From NCBI RefSeq assembly GCF_027943255.1, contig NC_072892.1, positions 167,216,792-167,280,791 on the forward strand: a stretch of 64,000 nt of DNA. Direction: 5' to 3'. The DNA comes from Anastrepha obliqua. Taxonomy: Eukaryota > Arthropoda > Insecta > Diptera > Tephritidae. Under the pieces are notes generated by a model, which had not been told where the DNA came from, did not search any database, and worked only from the letters and a program-made list of their open reading frames with translations. Shown one piece after another: positions 47,101 through 51,824 of this stretch (position 1 is its first letter; each line of letters opens with the position of its first letter). Position numbers and translations under genes: made by a program.

Positions 47101-49463
47101 TTTCTCTTCACAATAAATTAGTAACAATTATTTGTTTTTTTGTTTTTCATTATTTTTTCATCTGCACAAAAAACACGTAAAAATAGTGATAATTTCATTC
47201 TTTTACAAAATCTGTCCTGAACCTTTTTTTCTTAAAAAATTACGCTCTAGAAATTAACTAAATTCCAAATTTAAAACTCGTGAAAACTGATCAATAAATT
47301 TACATTTAGTTTCTGAGATATTGGAGTCCGAAGTTGGTGGTCGAAAAATCGACCAGCTGCCGAAAATGGGTTAAAGTTTTCACTACTACTCCGAAGCGCC
47401 CGAGCGCCCTTTGTTAATTGTTGAATAACTCGAAAAGTATTTGTCGGATTCACTTCAAATTTTCACACAATCCTTTTAAGATATTACTTTAAGAAAATGC
47501 AAAAAAAGAATCCATTTTTTGAAAATTCTGACTACACCTAACCCCTTACCTACTAACACTTATGACTTATGCAATCGATAAAAACAAGCCTTGAATCTAC
47601 AGCCCTCGGCAAAAAAAAAAGTACAACAAAATTAAGACCAATCACCGTCAAGGAAAAAAAATATATAAGAGATACTTTTGCAACTTCAAACTTGCACTTT
47701 TTATTAAAATAAAATTTTATAAATTACATACTTTCATACCAAAAATCTTAATTAAAAAAAGAATAATAATAATTGACGCGTATTTGCATTAGGTGTTTGG
47801 GCGAACTTTTCCTCCTATTTGCGGCATGCGTCTTGATGTTCTTCCACAACTGGAGGAACGTACAGTTTTAAGCCGGCTCCGAACGGCAAATGGTTTTTTA
47901 TGAGGAGCTTTTTCGTGGCAGAAATACACTCGAAGGTTTGCAATTGCCTGCTCCGAGGGGCGACTGTTATTAGAAAAAACTTTTTCTATCATTTTACTGT
48001 TTCATGCACCGTAAAATCTTAATTTTCGAATTGCAATGAAAAGTTTATGGAGTTTTTCTAATTTTTGCATACAATTTAAAAATTAGATTTATATTTTATT
48101 ATTTGCTTATTTTGTACAAAAATAATAAACATTCAAAAAAACAAAAACTAATTCGTAAAAATTTGATGTGAACAGTTTTGTATCAATTTATGCGTTTAAT
48201 GCGTTTAGACTACCGCACTCAGCCATGGAATTTCCTTATTACTCAAAATTCCCCAGAGATTTGCCACTGCATGCCGAGTGGTAATCGTTACAGGAAAAAT
48301 CAACTTATGTTAATAATTTAATAAGTATGTTTGTATGTAATGCCACCGTCTACGGCTTGCCTAAGCCATAAATTAAACTTTAATTACATGTCTGTTTACC
48401 ACCTAACCCCAGCAACCCCCGTAGCCACTAATTTCCGTAGTAACCGAACCTTAATACAAATATATAATACTTAAATTCTTGAAACAAGGACGTGGAGCTT
48501 AATTATTAGCTGTATTTTAATGTATGTAACATAGTTTGTTTTCTCTTTTGCAACAAACGAACGCAAAGGATGATTACTCACGCAGTAGACACAAAAATCC
48601 ACTATTCATTATGAGTCAGTTAAGGTAAATTGAATTTCTGCATGGATGTATTTAGTAGAATGCTGATGCACGAGAAGGAAAAGGAAAAACACACACACAT
48701 ATATACACTCACACGCGCGCTTGTAAAGTATCGCATCCAGTTTCAATGTCAAATGCGACACCACTTGGGCCGGCCCACCTCCATTGTCTTCTAAAGTGCG
48801 TGCACACTGCCATACTTTATGAGTTTACTGAACTGTAATTGCACGCAACAAAAGTGTGGCACAGAAATGGTGCCTAACTGATTGGAAGGAAGGGTGGTCA
48901 ATGTGGCTCCCGGCGACGACTGCGTGACTACGAGTAAATGCAGGTCTGCAGTATTGAAGACAGTTAGTGAGCAGCTAACTCGTCGTAAATTTTTAAGGTT
49001 ACTGTGATGGCATTAACGGACTTTGTCTATGTATGTATGTACATAGATAGGTACATTTACGTATGTACATACATATGTATGTGTTTGTTTAAGTATAAAG
49101 TTCTTTTGTACTTTGTTTGTCAACGCGCATGAAGTTCTCAAAAACCAGGTCAAAACTATGCAAGACAAAGCGAAGCACGCAAGAAACTACATAGAAGTGG
49201 AATTTCATATTCACAAGCAAAATACATACATATATATGTATATATATTCATATTCATAGTTGTATGTGTGTATGTGTGCATACGATGAAAGCCTACTTTC
49301 GGGTGAGTATAAAATGGTAGGTATCTATGCATGTATGCATATGTAATAATATACAAAAATATATGCTTTAAAATCGTTTTTAAAAACTAAAAATTATAGA
49401 TTTTTTTTCGCATTTCCACTTACCATTTAAAGAATACGATTCCACACCGGAAATTACTATCAT
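22981..49463 (-). CDS. Syt14: synaptotagmin-14-like protein (8 coding exons, 589 aa)
   Basis: Exons in transcript order: 49463-49424, 34875-34714, 34558-34199, 26163-25925, 25864-25670, 23934-23668, 23563-23258, 23181-22981. Every intron is GT..AG, the phases agree (1,1,1,0,0,0,0), and the total is 1770 nt including TGA. The protein has a 17-residue lumenal start with an N-G-S glycosylation sequon across the first splice, a membrane span (about residues 18-40), a Ser/Asn-rich linker with poly-Asn (about 250-265), C2A (about 293-410) and C2B (about 455-585). In both C2 domains the loop-3 aspartates are replaced (YGCERLRKER; YAKRNMKKNEM), as in calcium-independent Syt14/16. The end WFSLGLNSSG...RWHVLVDS is diagnostic of this branch. 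Likely role: membrane trafficking without calcium sensing. Start chosen by splice phase; other 5' exons are possible. Confidence 0.9.
23258..23563 (-). CDS. Syt14: Syt14-like exon 7, C2A-C2B linker and first half of C2B
   Basis: 102 codons: a Ser-rich linker, then ELLLGLGYNGVTGRLTVEIV, KAPDTYVKLCLV and RRGQPHPLFKETFVFQ, the classic opening of a synaptotagmin C2B. Acceptor TTCATAG, donor GTATGT. Confidence 0.93.
23668..23934 (-). CDS. Syt14: Syt14-like exon 6, rest of C2A
   Basis: 89 codons: VRLLMLPNKKQKHKTKI (polybasic C2 strand), ENPQYMESFLL, LRVRIYGCERLRKERLIGEA, LELETNLWLPL. The loop that binds calcium in other synaptotagmins has Cys/Glu/Arg in place of Asp. Confidence 0.92.
24354..24640 (-). 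pseudogene. RNase H fragment of a non-LTR element (possible)
   Basis: The minus frame contains VQGNELAGQLVN, resembling the GNELADxLA end of RNase H, followed by a diverged tail. Short, intronic (Syt14-like gene) and weakly supported. Confidence 0.45.
24735..25370 (+). pseudogene. DD41D mariner transposase fragment
   Basis: The N-terminus is missing. Pieces: LSDESHFGLMAT-like first Asp region (about 24765), TVWSVVWVGGIIRPY-like (about 24885), NATVNGECYHDFW, IWFQQDGDDATCHTACEAMD (second Asp, about 25030, with an extra codon), a diverged third-Asp region, then DKPASIKALEANITK and SCGQYLKR. Several indels and stops. Sits in a Syt14-like intron. No terminal repeats found. Confidence 0.75.
25670..25864 (-). 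CDS. Syt14: Syt14-like exon 5, start of C2A
   Basis: 65 codons, phase 0 at both ends. Contains GSIEISLLYDAPMRKMTVHV and ARGLP, the first strands of C2A. Acceptor TTTCTAG, donor GTAAGC. The next exon is 1.7 kb away because transposon remnants fill the intron. Confidence 0.9.
25925..26163 (-). CDS. Syt14: Syt14-like exon 4, Ser/Asn-rich linker
   Basis: Continues in phase (G+AA gives Glu): ERFQSNGGTNKSSECSVSSS, a poly-Ser run encoded by CAG-type triplets, then a poly-Asn run from AAT/AAC triplets, ending NED before the donor GTAAGT. These runs are likely length-polymorphic. A retroelement lies only about 40 bp upstream of the acceptor. Confidence 0.87.
26200..28660 (+). mobile_element. 5'-truncated non-LTR retrotransposon with long open frame
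   Basis: It starts abruptly within the RT domain (FKKFKSPGPDNI at about 26230) and runs to a 3' UTR ending in (AACC)n at 28638-28651. Inserted antisense to the Syt14-like gene, within intron 3 and very close to the exon 4 acceptor. 5' truncation and a simple-repeat tail are typical of target-primed reverse transcription. Confidence 0.85.
26227..28530 (+). CDS. RT-RNase H polyprotein part (ORF2) of a non-LTR element
   Basis: One uninterrupted frame of about 768 codons (first ATG 26515 gives 671). Order: RT fingers (KSPGPDN, KVVFIPKTGK, FRPISLTSF), FMDIEGAFNN (first catalytic Asp), TPQGGVLSPLLW, VVAYADDIVL (YADD), thumb (KNLGVILDRKLSW), RNase H at about 27680-28050 (TDGSK, FQAEVCAIWYA, FTDSQAAV, GNCKADELA: all four acidic residues present), then ITGHCLLGTHARRLG and a C-x2-C...H-x4-C knuckle. 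The endonuclease and ORF1 are lost by truncation. The lack of stops implies a recent insertion. The family is RNase H-bearing (I/LOA/R1 group); the exact clade is uncertain. Confidence 0.88.
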   Translation, partial: SFKKFKSPGPDNIIPAEPQEGLEILLPWLTRIFNKCLNLSYLPTIWKKSKVVFIPKTGKPSHCKPNDFRPISLTSFCLKAFEKVLYEQIKTQFDTKLISEAQHAYTKGKSTETALHSLVQTVETSLHNKEYSLVAFMDIEGAFNNIEPNAILSEIAKLGINYSIRKMIEQMLQNRIITSELGLSRIRMYAVKGTPQGGVLSPLLWNLAVNSLLRNLEKAGCKVVAYADDIVLCVSGKHLNTLTELMQRSINILPKWCTECGLNANPAKTDLVLFNRKQQSPPLQTITLKGESLLLSDSAKNLGVILDRKLSWKLNIENRCKKAFIALYTCKKAIGKTWGFSPRIIYWIYTSIIKPILFYGVVVWWTALEKRCRVASIDRVQRTTCLLITGCLSTTPTKALNTLLHLFPIDLAGKAIAAKAATRMNAISKWNKYLGHSAILNTNTVISSDIDYHVSLPSPPLLFSCSLPTREEWKTNLTEIDGPLTIYTDGSKQDGKVGFGIFSNSPHINLSFRLPDYCSVFQAEVCAIWYAAKTLLENRISLEDIRFFTDSQAAVRALSSSYTHSDVVRSCLLSLNEISVQNSVQVIWIPGHSGFEGNCKADELARAEAAQSNVSNLPTIHIPLSTCKLLIDREFHSIADRRWRVETTCVTTRQIWPSYNLKQTKTLISLSKHELRHIISLITGHCLLGTHARRLGVNQNDLCRYCEDEDEDVSSRHLLCSCPGLARSRLALLGSPTIDNLSVLSNLKIESLIKFSKRINIFDQNLQ
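28791..28883. repeat. 37-bp near-perfect hairpin (36/37 paired, 19-nt loop)
   Basis: GGAAAAGAAAGCATTGATAT... (28791-28827) pairs with ...ATATCAATGCTTTCTTTTCC (28847-28883), with one mismatch (C/T) across 37 positions and a 19-base AT-rich loop. It lies in intron 3 of the Syt14-like gene and would be transcribed. It does not match any terminal repeat I recognise in the window. Confidence 0.85.
29047..29306 (-). repeat. SINE-like repeat, full-length copy
   Basis: Inverted copy of the family at 47770-48008, reading (complement) AATTGGCGCGTCC, TGGTCGAGCTC, GTCTCGATGGTGTTCC, CGACTCCGAACG, ATGGCAGAAATACACTCGG, GCCTGCCGAGGGGCGACC. It ends in an (ATTT)n run at 29288-29306. Confidence 0.65.
30426..31163. 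mobile_element. MITE with GGGGGGAAGTACCTTTAGA termini
   Basis: GGGGGGAAGTACCTTTAGA at 30426-30444 and its exact inverse ending at 31163 bound a 738-bp non-coding element. TAAA flanks both ends, a possible 4-bp target duplication. Inside are A/T-rich stretches and GC-rich islands (GGCGCGCGCCGAGCCGACCG at about 30573). Confidence 0.78.
31180..31455 (+). mobile_element. isolated 5' UTR of the RTE family
   Basis: Matches the RTE 5' UTR at 11400-11665 almost throughout: CCACGCAAGTGGGGAAAGT, GGATTCTTCTACATATGGT, GGGTTTGGGACCCGCCAC, CCCCCAATGAAAA. It stops at AAGCCTCGGA, right at the ORF start. Everything downstream is absent. Confidence 0.85.
31690..32520 (-). pseudogene. non-LTR RNase H and C-terminal fragment
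   Basis: Minus reading gives FQVEVFAVRKAVEIG (about 32470), LVDSQAAIKAIASFNMMSKIV (about 32390), ESLAANC, then LRTRWDSL-like and a Cys-rich tail with VEHLLCGYTA, several stops, and a (TAACC)n tail at 31699-31715. Different family from its neighbour at 33.1 kb. In a Syt14-like intron. Confidence 0.65.
32757..32985 (+). repeat. SINE-like repeat copy
   Basis: Landmarks AATTGGCGC, AGCCGAGCTCCTCCT, GCGTCTTGATGTTGCTCCAC, CTACAGTTTTAA, GTTTGCCATTGCCTG, TATTAGAAAAAAC in order. Confidence 0.7.
33085..34148 (-). pseudogene. non-LTR retrotransposon 3' part (RNase H), family with (AACCT)n tail
   Basis: From 34148 downwards: HPCIHRWLKA (HVYTDGSK in the other frame), FRLPDYCNVFQAKLMAIMKAA (catalytic Glu replaced by Lys), DIFTDSQAAIKSLTKQS, a lost segment, then WRNDATCKIARQLWP, VITGHCIIGSPTQ, DEEETISHLLCHCPALSRLR. 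The 3' UTR ends in CCTAAC repeats at about 33085. Three frames are needed. A second copy lies at 61185-62520. Confidence 0.8.
34199..34558 (-). CDS. Syt14: Syt14-like exon 3, linker
   Basis: 120 codons: SRKRRYDNTSSDSEEDI, an LRRLRLQQ stretch, a Pro/Gln region (SYQPPSPPNPQQS), and a Ser-rich end (HSECSSNDSEKASVDSH). Acidic Ser clusters look like CK2 targets. Acceptor TTTTAG, donor GTAAAA. Introns of 155 bp and 8.0 kb flank it. Confidence 0.88.
34714..34875 (-). CDS. Syt14: Syt14-like exon 2, transmembrane segment
   Basis: Encodes GSVELTTVLGALFGVVALMF and the rest of a single hydrophobic helix, followed by basic, Cys-rich VHRKWCFHARH and CC, probable palmitoylation sites as in synaptotagmins. 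Acceptor AG at 34877-34876, donor GTAAGT from 34713. Confidence 0.88.
34980..35060. repeat. (TA)n-rich microsatellite
   Basis: Imperfect alternating TA/TATATACA run in the first intron of the Syt14-like gene. Confidence 0.8.
35883..37338 (-). pseudogene. RTE fragment, RT domain, inverted
   Basis: Minus reading: TDIQSRLKV-like (37330), NNKAAGADGLPAELFKHGSE (frameshifted, about 37150), PADWNLSVLRPI, VDFKAAFDSTERS, TLLNTSSAIRIG, TKRGFRQGDSL (about 36600), LAYADDVGIIGL, NEDKTKYLLSS, then SDEATLGVFERKILRKIFG, RWLGHVVRTD, ending in FDAVPPGG at 35883. It keeps the FRQGD block that the 11.4-kb copy lost, but lacks the VVKDFVYLGTS segment and the last about 60 residues. At least four frames; both ends are truncated. 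Confidence 0.85.
37350..38860 (+). pseudogene. Tc1-like transposase relic, split by a mariner
   Basis: Pieces in order: RTGRPKKLT (GRPKK linker, about 37470), NQKKRLEFAKRCIDRNKEFW (about 37680), IFSYKTKFKVFG where the first catalytic Asp is Tyr (normally SDET), VWRKV, then FQQENDP with the second Asp replaced by Glu (about 37950). After the mariner, EHVWADLEHTIWRHE (about 38640) holds the Glu motif. Several stops. Catalytically dead on two counts. Confidence 0.72.
38008..38580 (-). mobile_element. mariner deletion derivative keeping only the DNA-binding half
   Basis: TTGGGTTATTAGGAAAGTAA at 38008 and the inverse of TTGGGTTTTTCGGAAAGTAA ending at 38580 are terminal repeats (about 30 bp), flanked by TA. 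On the minus strand from about 38400 a frame reads HILLFYYRKGKNAVQARKKL, CQNWFAKFRSG, DAPRSGRPVE (GRPR-like linker), REIGERLNLLNSTVYNHLK, i.e. both helix-turn-helix units. Then the catalytic domain is absent and the terminus follows. 573 bp. Confidence 0.88.
38881..40186 (+). mobile_element. full-length mariner (1306 bp)
   Basis: Perfect terminal inverted repeats CTACTGTGGGCAAAAAGTAA (38881 on, and inverted to 40186), flanked by TA on both sides. The length is that of a complete mariner. Near-identical termini suggest a fairly recent insertion, although the gene already has frameshifts. Confidence 0.92.
39076..40136 (+). pseudogene. mariner DD34D transposase with three frameshifts
   Basis: Begins near MCDLIKLRSAIKFCLRNEIS (ATG 39076). 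HTH region with KCKDF-like and LKRSGRPSTS linker. Frameshift near 39445. First Asp in ITGDETWIYAYDPET (about 39535), frameshift near 39670. VVHYEFLSPGQTVNKKYYL, second Asp in HHDNAPSHT (about 39825), frameshift near 39878. Third Asp in YSPDLAPCDFWLF (about 39905), 34 residues after the second once the shift is ignored. Ends KLIYKDK, TAA 40135. All three catalytic Asp are intact; only indels break it. Confidence 0.88.
40815..41270 (+). repeat. dispersed repeat beginning AAGTAAGGAAGG
   Basis: Starts AGCAAGTAAGGAAGGATAAA. Non-coding text with GGGCGTGGTTTT. Its tail appears to resume at 43300-43345 (GGACGGACTGACGGGCGGAT), so the retroelement between may be inserted in it. I recall similar sequence as common fly repeat but cannot classify it. 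Confidence 0.4.
41275..43299 (+). mobile_element. 5'-truncated non-LTR retrotransposon with (ATCTA)n tail
   Basis: It starts within RT (AFVDIEGAFES at about 41310) and ends after a stop at 43146-43148 and a 150-bp 3' UTR with three TCTAA repeats (about 43278-43295). Inserted in the first intron of the Syt14-like gene, opposite strand. 5' truncated. Confidence 0.83.
41310..43148 (+). pseudogene. non-LTR RT-RNase H ORF, broken
   Basis: RT: FVDIEGAFE, CSQAGVLSPLLW (normally PQGG), LAYTDDVCVL where YADD has become YTDD, VKYLGEILDSKL. Stops near 41847 and 41880. RNase H: FYTDGYKTSDGSGSGWY (about 42365), FLTEVYAIWKVA (Glu), CSDSQAELKAL (Asp), RGHCGITGNELADKLANE. Then ITGYNACGQHM and CSCPAFSRIRLRILDCD in different frames; end KRFVEE. 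Same type as the 1.64-kb remnant. Confidence 0.83.
43373..44588 (+). mobile_element. DD41D mariner, nearly full length, decayed
   Basis: Termini AACGGGTGATTTTTT (43373) and the inverse of AAAGGGTGATTTTTTT (to 44588), next to TATATA/TATGTA. ATG 43485 starts MNRLTNEQRLQIIEFYYKNA. Frames then switch: ADTASV and RRSQQ (LCY..), RIEAERPTATQ, first Asp in IVFSDETHFWINGHVNKQNC (about 43905), VTVWYGLWAGCINGPYFF, NVTVNGERCREMI, second Asp in FQQDGDTCHT (one codon shorter than usual, about 44165), third Asp in RSCDITPLDHF (about 44290), TGA at 44310, then a diverged C-terminus. Frameshifts near 43960, 44115 and 44160. Confidence 0.87.
44625..44735 (+). repeat. SINE-like repeat, proximal half
   Basis: AATTGACGCATATTTCCATT, GCCGAACTCCTCCTCC, GTGTCTTGATGTTGTTTCAC, CTACAGTTTTAA. 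It ends where the MITE-like element begins. With its AATAATAATT lead-in it is a direct duplicate of 47740-47878. Confidence 0.7.
45216..47374 (-). mobile_element. piggyBac-like transposon, complete ends
   Basis: TTAA at both sides (45216-45219 and 47371-47374). Termini are TTAACCCATCTTCGGCCGCT on the left and, read inverted from the right, TTAACCCATTTTCGGCAGCT. GGTCGAAAAATCGACC palindromes lie near both ends (about 45348, 47012 and 47337). About 2.15 kb, transposase on the minus strand. Confidence 0.87.
45501..46745 (-). pseudogene. piggyBac-like transposase, frameshifted, catalytic Asp lost
   Basis: From 46745 down: HIDHYWSVGPDMG, MSRNRFKKL, FHLADNTNL, KIRPITDALNKKF, LSIDEQM, a stop (TAG about 46447), MFIKGKPIRFGFKTWCLC (46426), GYLF region where the usual first Asp is absent (CSESG), then ILFNNFF where the second Asp is Asn. 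Frameshift near 46150. The third Asp is intact in EYNHGMGGVDLHD (about 45910). The C-terminal zinc-binding domain is CKFCKK...TCKICNIHLHTKC, ending TAA near 45501. Inactive. Confidence 0.85.
47770..48008 (+). repeat. SINE-like repeat, best copy
   Basis: AATTGACGCGTATTTGCATT, GTGTTTGGGCGAAC, GCGTCTTGATGTTCTTCCAC, CTACAGTTT-like, GCCGGCTCCGAACGGC, TATGAGGAGCTTTTTCGTGG, CAGAAATACACTCGAAGG, GAGGGGCGACTG, TATTAGAAAAAAC. Seven partial or full copies occur in the window. No clear Pol III boxes, so SINE status is not proven. Confidence 0.7.
48009..49423. other. non-repetitive part of Syt14-like intron 1
   Basis: No coding frame. Moderately complex sequence with short (CA)n and (TATG)n runs (about 48690, 49025-49090). 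It may hold regulatory sequence of the Syt14-like gene, as it escaped transposon filling. Confidence 0.35.
49424..49463 (-). CDS. Syt14: Syt14-like coding exon 1 (start)
   Basis: ATG at 49463-49461 followed by 12 codons and one base (MIVISGVESYSLN plus G), then the donor GTAAGT. The overhanging G joins GA of exon 2 to make Gly and restores the TM frame. No signal peptide; synaptotagmins use the TM as anchor. Inferred from splice signal and phase, with no conserved domain. Confidence 0.7.
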
Positions 49464-50640
49464 CTTAGTTCACTTCCAACTTCCGGCGTTTTTTCTTTTC
49501 TTTTATCCCAAAGCTACTTTAAAGCGGCCTGCACAAAAATTGCGCTCTGCACAACTGTAAAAAAAAATATACCAACTATTTTTGTGAAATACCAAACTTA
49601 AGCTCATGACACACAATTATATTCTAAAATACACCAAATGTGCATAGACAACAAACAAAAATATGGATAGCCATTTTAATAACTGTTTGCACAGCACGAA
49701 GACTAGCGTCTAGGCGGCTGGCGGTGGGGAAGTGTTTACATTTTTCTTTTGCGTATCGGCACAAATGATAACAAACAAGCCACTAACTCCGCGCTCTCCC
49801 TCTCTGTCTCTCACTCTCTCCATCTCTGTTGACATCTTCACACATCCAGCAGCAAAGACCAAATCAACATTCCATTGGAAATGCATTCAATAGCTTTTTG
49901 GCACTGGAATAGTGTGTGAAAGCTTCGTACTGTGCGTTTGCGCTAGGAAGGGAAATCCTTTGGGTCGTAAAATACAAAGGATACTAAAATGCACGTAATC
50001 GATTTTTCCGAGAAGGCATTTTTAATAACAACTAAATAAATTCCTTTGGTAAATCAAGTATTTTGTTCGCAAACACAAGCAAATCATATTTTAACTCGCA
50101 CCTTTTGTCCTTATTTATGCACAAACACAACAAAAATGATATATTAATCCGGTTCAGGCTGCTGCTTCACGATGTACTTTTCACGTAACATTTGTCCACT
50201 TTGCAGGCGTTTTCTTCGTTCTGCACGAAATATTTAATGTACGCGAATTTTGTACGTCGCCAATTTGTGCACGAATTCAGTAATTTTTTGTTCGGTGTAT
50301 TCCAATTTCACTTAATTTTATTTAATTTGGCCTTTCAATCACTAGTTCACAATGTACAACGAATTCGTGTCCGTATAAAAGAAGCAGTGACTCAGATATG
50401 TGATTAGCAGCATATGGTGTTGCTGCTTATTCCGCTCATATGACGAACAAAAGCTCTGAAATATTTCCAGTAAGCACTGCCATTTGACGTATGTCACGAA
50501 AGGACAACAGTTGCTCACGGAATGGCAAAACAACTGTTGATTTGAAATGTAAATATGTTACATATGCACATATTCTTGACTGCTTCCAATGCCCACCCTC
50601 TTCGCTTTATTACCCAAGTAAGAACTTATGGTAAATAGAG
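49464..50640 (-). promoter_or_regulatory. 5' UTR and promoter region of the Syt14-like gene (inferred)
   Basis: Upstream of the inferred start codon. It is free of recognised transposons up to about 50640, with pyrimidine-rich runs (CTCTCTGTCTCTCACTCTCT at about 49800) that read as GAGA on the gene strand, a common feature of fly promoters. No transcription start can be placed. Confidence 0.35.
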
Positions 50641-50891
50641 GAGATCCCAACAAAAGGATTTATTTGAAATGAAATGAAGTGTTTTGACACACTCTACATA
50701 TACACTCAAATCTTTTTTTTGCCAGGCCTTTTTTATGGTAGAAGTCTGGTCAAATACTCATTTTTTATAGATATTTTTTCGGATTTTTTTTTTAAGAAAA
50801 TAAACTGCGATCGTTTTGATTTTATATGTAGTACTAGCTTTAACCCGCGGCCTCGCTCCCGTAGGAGTAGTTTTGAGGGATTTAGGGTATG

Positions 50892-51824
50892 TAAAGGGTG
50901 TTTTTTAGAGGTTAGGTTTTCAAGATGAAATAAAACGTATATAATTTAATGTTATGGCCAAGAATTTAGCTTTATTATAAAGATAAGGGTTTGCCATTAT
51001 GTTTTAAAAATGATTTCGGGCAAGTGGCCGCCGCGGCTGGCTCGAATAAATTCCAATGCCGAGAGGCCCAATTTTCGACCACTTTTTGCAGCAATTGGGC
51101 CCGTATATCAGCAATAACGCGCCGAATATTCTCTTCCAAGACGTCAATCGTCTCGGGCTTATCTGCGTAGACAAGCGACTTTACATAGCCCCACAAGAAA
51201 TAGTCCAGCGGTGTTATATCACACGATCTTGGAGGCCACGCCACAGGTCCACGGCGCGAGATAATGCGCTCACCAAAAGTTTCCTTCAATAAATCGATTG
51301 TTGCGTTGGCTGTATGGCATGTAGCGCCGTCTTGTTGGAACCAAAGGTCGTCCACATCAGCATCGTCCAATTCAGGCACGAAAAAGTCATTAATCATGGC
51401 TCTATAGCGCTCTCCATTGACTGTAACATTATGGCCGGCTTCATTTTTAAAGAAATATGGACCAATGATTCCCTCTGCCCATAGAGCACACCAAACAGTG
51501 ACTTTTTGAGGATGTAACGGCGTCTCAGCAATGGCTTGTGGATTATGTTCACTCCAAATGCGACAATTTTGCTTATTGACATACCCATTCAACCAAAAGT
51601 GAGCTTCATCGCTGAACAAAATTTTCTTGTGAAAATCGGGATCGGTGGCCATCTCGTTTTGAGCCCAAATTTGCACGATTTGCAAACGTTGTTCAGGTGT
51701 AAGTCTATTCATTATGAAATGGCAAACCAAACTGAGCATAAATCAAGTGACAGCTGTCAAAAAGACCATCTATGAAAAAAGTAGTGCCAACTTGAAAACC
51801 TAACCTCTAAAAAAACACCCTTTA
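50892..51824 (-). mobile_element. DD41D (rosa-type) mariner, short but open
   Basis: TA-flanked; termini AAGGGTGTTTTTTAGAGG (50894) and the inverse of AAAGGGTGTTTTTTTAGAGG, identical over about 32 bp except for one T. It sits within a dispersed repeat. 933 bp against the usual about 1.3 kb. Confidence 0.92.
50975..51739 (-). CDS. DD41D mariner transposase lacking most of the DNA-binding region
   Basis: One open frame of 254 codons; the second Met (51712) starts MNRLTPEQRLQIVQIWAQNE, matching related copies. The sequence goes directly from the first helix to MATDPDFHKKILFSDEAHFW: about 130 residues, i.e. most of the paired HTH region, are missing in frame. The catalytic part is complete: Asp 1 in FSDEAHF, CRIWSE, VTVWCALWAEGIIGPYFF, Asp 2 in FQQDGATCHTA, Asp 3 in RSCDITPLDYFLWG, 41 residues after Asp 2. 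Expected to be unable to bind termini. Confidence 0.88.
   Translation of the reverse strand: MLSLVCHFIMNRLTPEQRLQIVQIWAQNEMATDPDFHKKILFSDEAHFWLNGYVNKQNCRIWSEHNPQAIAETPLHPQKVTVWCALWAEGIIGPYFFKNEAGHNVTVNGERYRAMINDFFVPELDDADVDDLWFQQDGATCHTANATIDLLKETFGERIISRRGPVAWPPRSCDITPLDYFLWGYVKSLVYADKPETIDVLEENIRRVIADIRAQLLQKVVENWASRHWNLFEPAAAATCPKSFLKHNGKPLSL

Larger units (their letters stand above)
44734..47546. mobile_element. MITE-like element hosting a piggyBac-like transposon
   Basis: AGGGGCTAGGGGTAGTCAGA (44734 on) and the inverse of AGGGGTTAGGTGTAGTCAGA (to 47546) are terminal repeats matching 18 of 20, flanked by TA. Removing the piggyBac insertion leaves about 660 bp with no coding capacity. Confidence 0.68.
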
